From NCBI RefSeq assembly GCF_007989605.1, contig NZ_BJUL01000004.1, forward strand, positions 62,001 to 126,000: DNA of 64,000 bases, given 5' to 3'. Origin of the DNA: Vreelandella venusta (GTDB taxonomy: Bacteria; Pseudomonadota; Gammaproteobacteria; Pseudomonadales; Halomonadaceae). Position numbers and translations under genes: made by a program. Every line of letters starts with the position of its first letter. Positions within the stretch are counted from its first letter, which is position 1. Positions 63,028 through 64,000 of the stretch are shown here, piece after piece. The notes under the pieces were generated by a model. That model saw nothing but the letters and a program-made list of their open reading frames with translations, was not told the DNA's origin and made no database searches.

Positions 63028-63481
63028 CGCAACAACTCTTTATTTTTCGACCACTACCACATAGACAGCGCTCGTTTCGCCGGGGTTTGAGGCGTTCAAT
63101 GGTCGGCATGCCATCCACATACCACCAGCGCCCGTCTTCAAACACAAACCGTGAGTTTTCTTCCAGCACATGCCAGCGGTTTTGTTCACGGAAATAGGCT
63201 AAGAAATGTACTGTGCCCTGAGCCTCTTTTGCTGGCGGTGCCGCCACAATCGTGAGCGCTTTCCATTGGGTGTTTGGGTCGGGCAGGAGCTGTATTGGCC
63301 GCGTTGATGCGTGCCAAGTGGCGAGTAGGTAATCACAGCTATTCAACGCGAATGCCGTATAACGCGAACGCATTAGTATTTCCGGCGTAGGTGGCGTTGC
63401 ACCTTGGTGATAAGGCTGGCAACACGCCGCAAATGCAGCACCACTGCCACACGGGCAAATGACAGGCGTTGAAAGCGTCAT
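63020..63481 (-). CDS. YchJ family protein with two SEC-C motifs
   Basis: This protein has 153 residues. An N-terminal SEC-C motif (CPCGSGAAFAACCQPYHQG) and a C-terminal one (CLCGSGRKIKSCC) should bind zinc. Between is the YchJ/UPF0225 core (LMRSRYTAFALNSCDYLLATWH, GTVHFLAYFREQNRWHVLEE). The function is unknown. It is upstream partner of the GIY-YIG gene. Confidence 0.92.
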   Translation of the reverse strand: MTLSTPVICPCGSGAAFAACCQPYHQGATPPTPEILMRSRYTAFALNSCDYLLATWHASTRPIQLLPDPNTQWKALTIVAAPPAKEAQGTVHFLAYFREQNRWHVLEENSRFVFEDGRWWYVDGMPTIERLKPRRNERCLCGSGRKIKSCCGE

Positions 63482-63635
63482 ATTAAAGGCTCAGTATTGT
63501 TTGGGCTATAGATTAGGTATACGTTTTGTTTCGGTATTGGTACAGAGTTAGATATAGTACCAGAGCTACATCATTAGACAGACGGAGTACGACACACGAC
63601 CAAGCATTCTTTCCAAACCCAGTGGAGGTTCTCCT

Positions 63636-63947
63636 ATGAAGGTTTACAAACCCGAGTGGCAGTGCACGTTTAGCGTAAACGAAGGCGCGGTAGAATCAGC
63701 AACCTGGAAAGAGCGAATCGCCTGGCGGCTTAGACAAATCGCCGATCGACTAGAAGGCAGTGGCCGTACGGTAAAAATCGACTATAACGTCTCTCCCCAC
63801 GTTAGCCGAGACGAAGTTGATACCTGTTTGGGAAAAGGGTTTGAGGTGACTCAGCGGCTGCTGACCCAGCTTGCCCGCCAGCAGGCCTGCGAAGATGTGA
63901 TGCGCCATGCGAAAGCAGAGCTTTACGAAGAGCAGCATCAGCACTAA
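63636..63947 (+). CDS. Hypothetical protein, 103 aa
   Basis: I do not recognise the family. The protein is short, basic in the middle (KERIAWRLRQIADRLEGSGR) and helical at the end (VTQRLLTQLARQQACEDVM). The ribosome site GGAGG is followed by ttCTCC, so GGAG could pair with CTCC and partly hide it. No membrane segment or signal is present. After the stop only 53 bases remain in the window. Confidence 0.65.
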   Translation: MKVYKPEWQCTFSVNEGAVESATWKERIAWRLRQIADRLEGSGRTVKIDYNVSPHVSRDEVDTCLGKGFEVTQRLLTQLARQQACEDVMRHAKAELYEEQHQH

Positions 63948-64000
63948 CAGCCAGTCCGTAAGCGTCTCAAGAAAACACCCGCCTAGTTTATATTGGCGGG

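Overview
The window looks like a chromosomal stretch from a moderately halophilic gammaproteobacterium of the Halomonas type (family Halomonadaceae). This is inferred from a Pseudomonas-like Fur, the order recN-fur-bamE-rnfH-ratA-smpB-ssrA and ispB/rplU-rpmA-obgE-proB, an NhaD sodium/proton antiporter together with two NhaC-type antiporters, TAXI-type TRAP transport, and housekeeping genes of moderate GC content. No species call can be made without a database search.

Layout. 1-4105 is conserved core: the 3' part of recN, fur, bamE, rnfH, ratA, smpB and the tmRNA gene ssrA. At 4092-11750 an AT-rich island of about 7.6 kb sits in the 3' end of ssrA, and the last 15 bases of ssrA plus its terminator are duplicated at the far end. 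The island carries only one clear operon, on the minus strand: a 1675-residue NERD nuclease / double kinase-like / SF1B helicase protein, and an overlapping 521-residue partner of unknown family. Between this operon and the right attachment site, a 124-base hairpin pairs better as a minus-strand RNA than as a plus-strand RNA. This looks like an anti-phage defence island and is the most interesting part of the window.

11.8-30 kb is accessory metabolism and transport: a histidine-rich outer-membrane protein behind a Zur-box-like site, an amino-acid oxidoreductase with NhaC, an SbtA-like permease, gamma-glutamyltransferase, a LysR regulator, a TRAP transporter, NhaD, a membrane-bound c-di-GMP enzyme and a glutathione S-transferase. 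30-42 kb is a mixture of small conserved genes, an NlpC/P60 lipoprotein, an EAL-CBS-GGDEF protein, a PhoD-like phosphatase, and a two-component system flanked by two PepSY proteins.

41.9-46.6 kb returns to core genes (proB, obgE, rpmA, rplU, ispB, tRNA-Pro). 46.6-49 kb behind the tRNA is accessory: a DUF4214/M14 peptidase without a signal peptide, and a small membrane gene broken by a frameshift with its HTH regulator and two matching palindromic operators. 49.8-53.9 kb is a DNA-repair pair: a VRR-NUC protein and a PDDEXK/XPD-type helicase fusion. 54.5-62.7 kb is a LysR-controlled catabolic operon (aminotransferase, CoA-transferase A and B, M20 deacylase, thiolase, NhaC, Usp) whose content parallels the Bacillus subtilis yodT-R-S-Q genes and suggests breakdown of an N-acyl beta-amino acid such as N-acetyl-beta-lysine. 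The window closes with a GIY-YIG protein, a YchJ-type SEC-C protein and an unidentified small gene.
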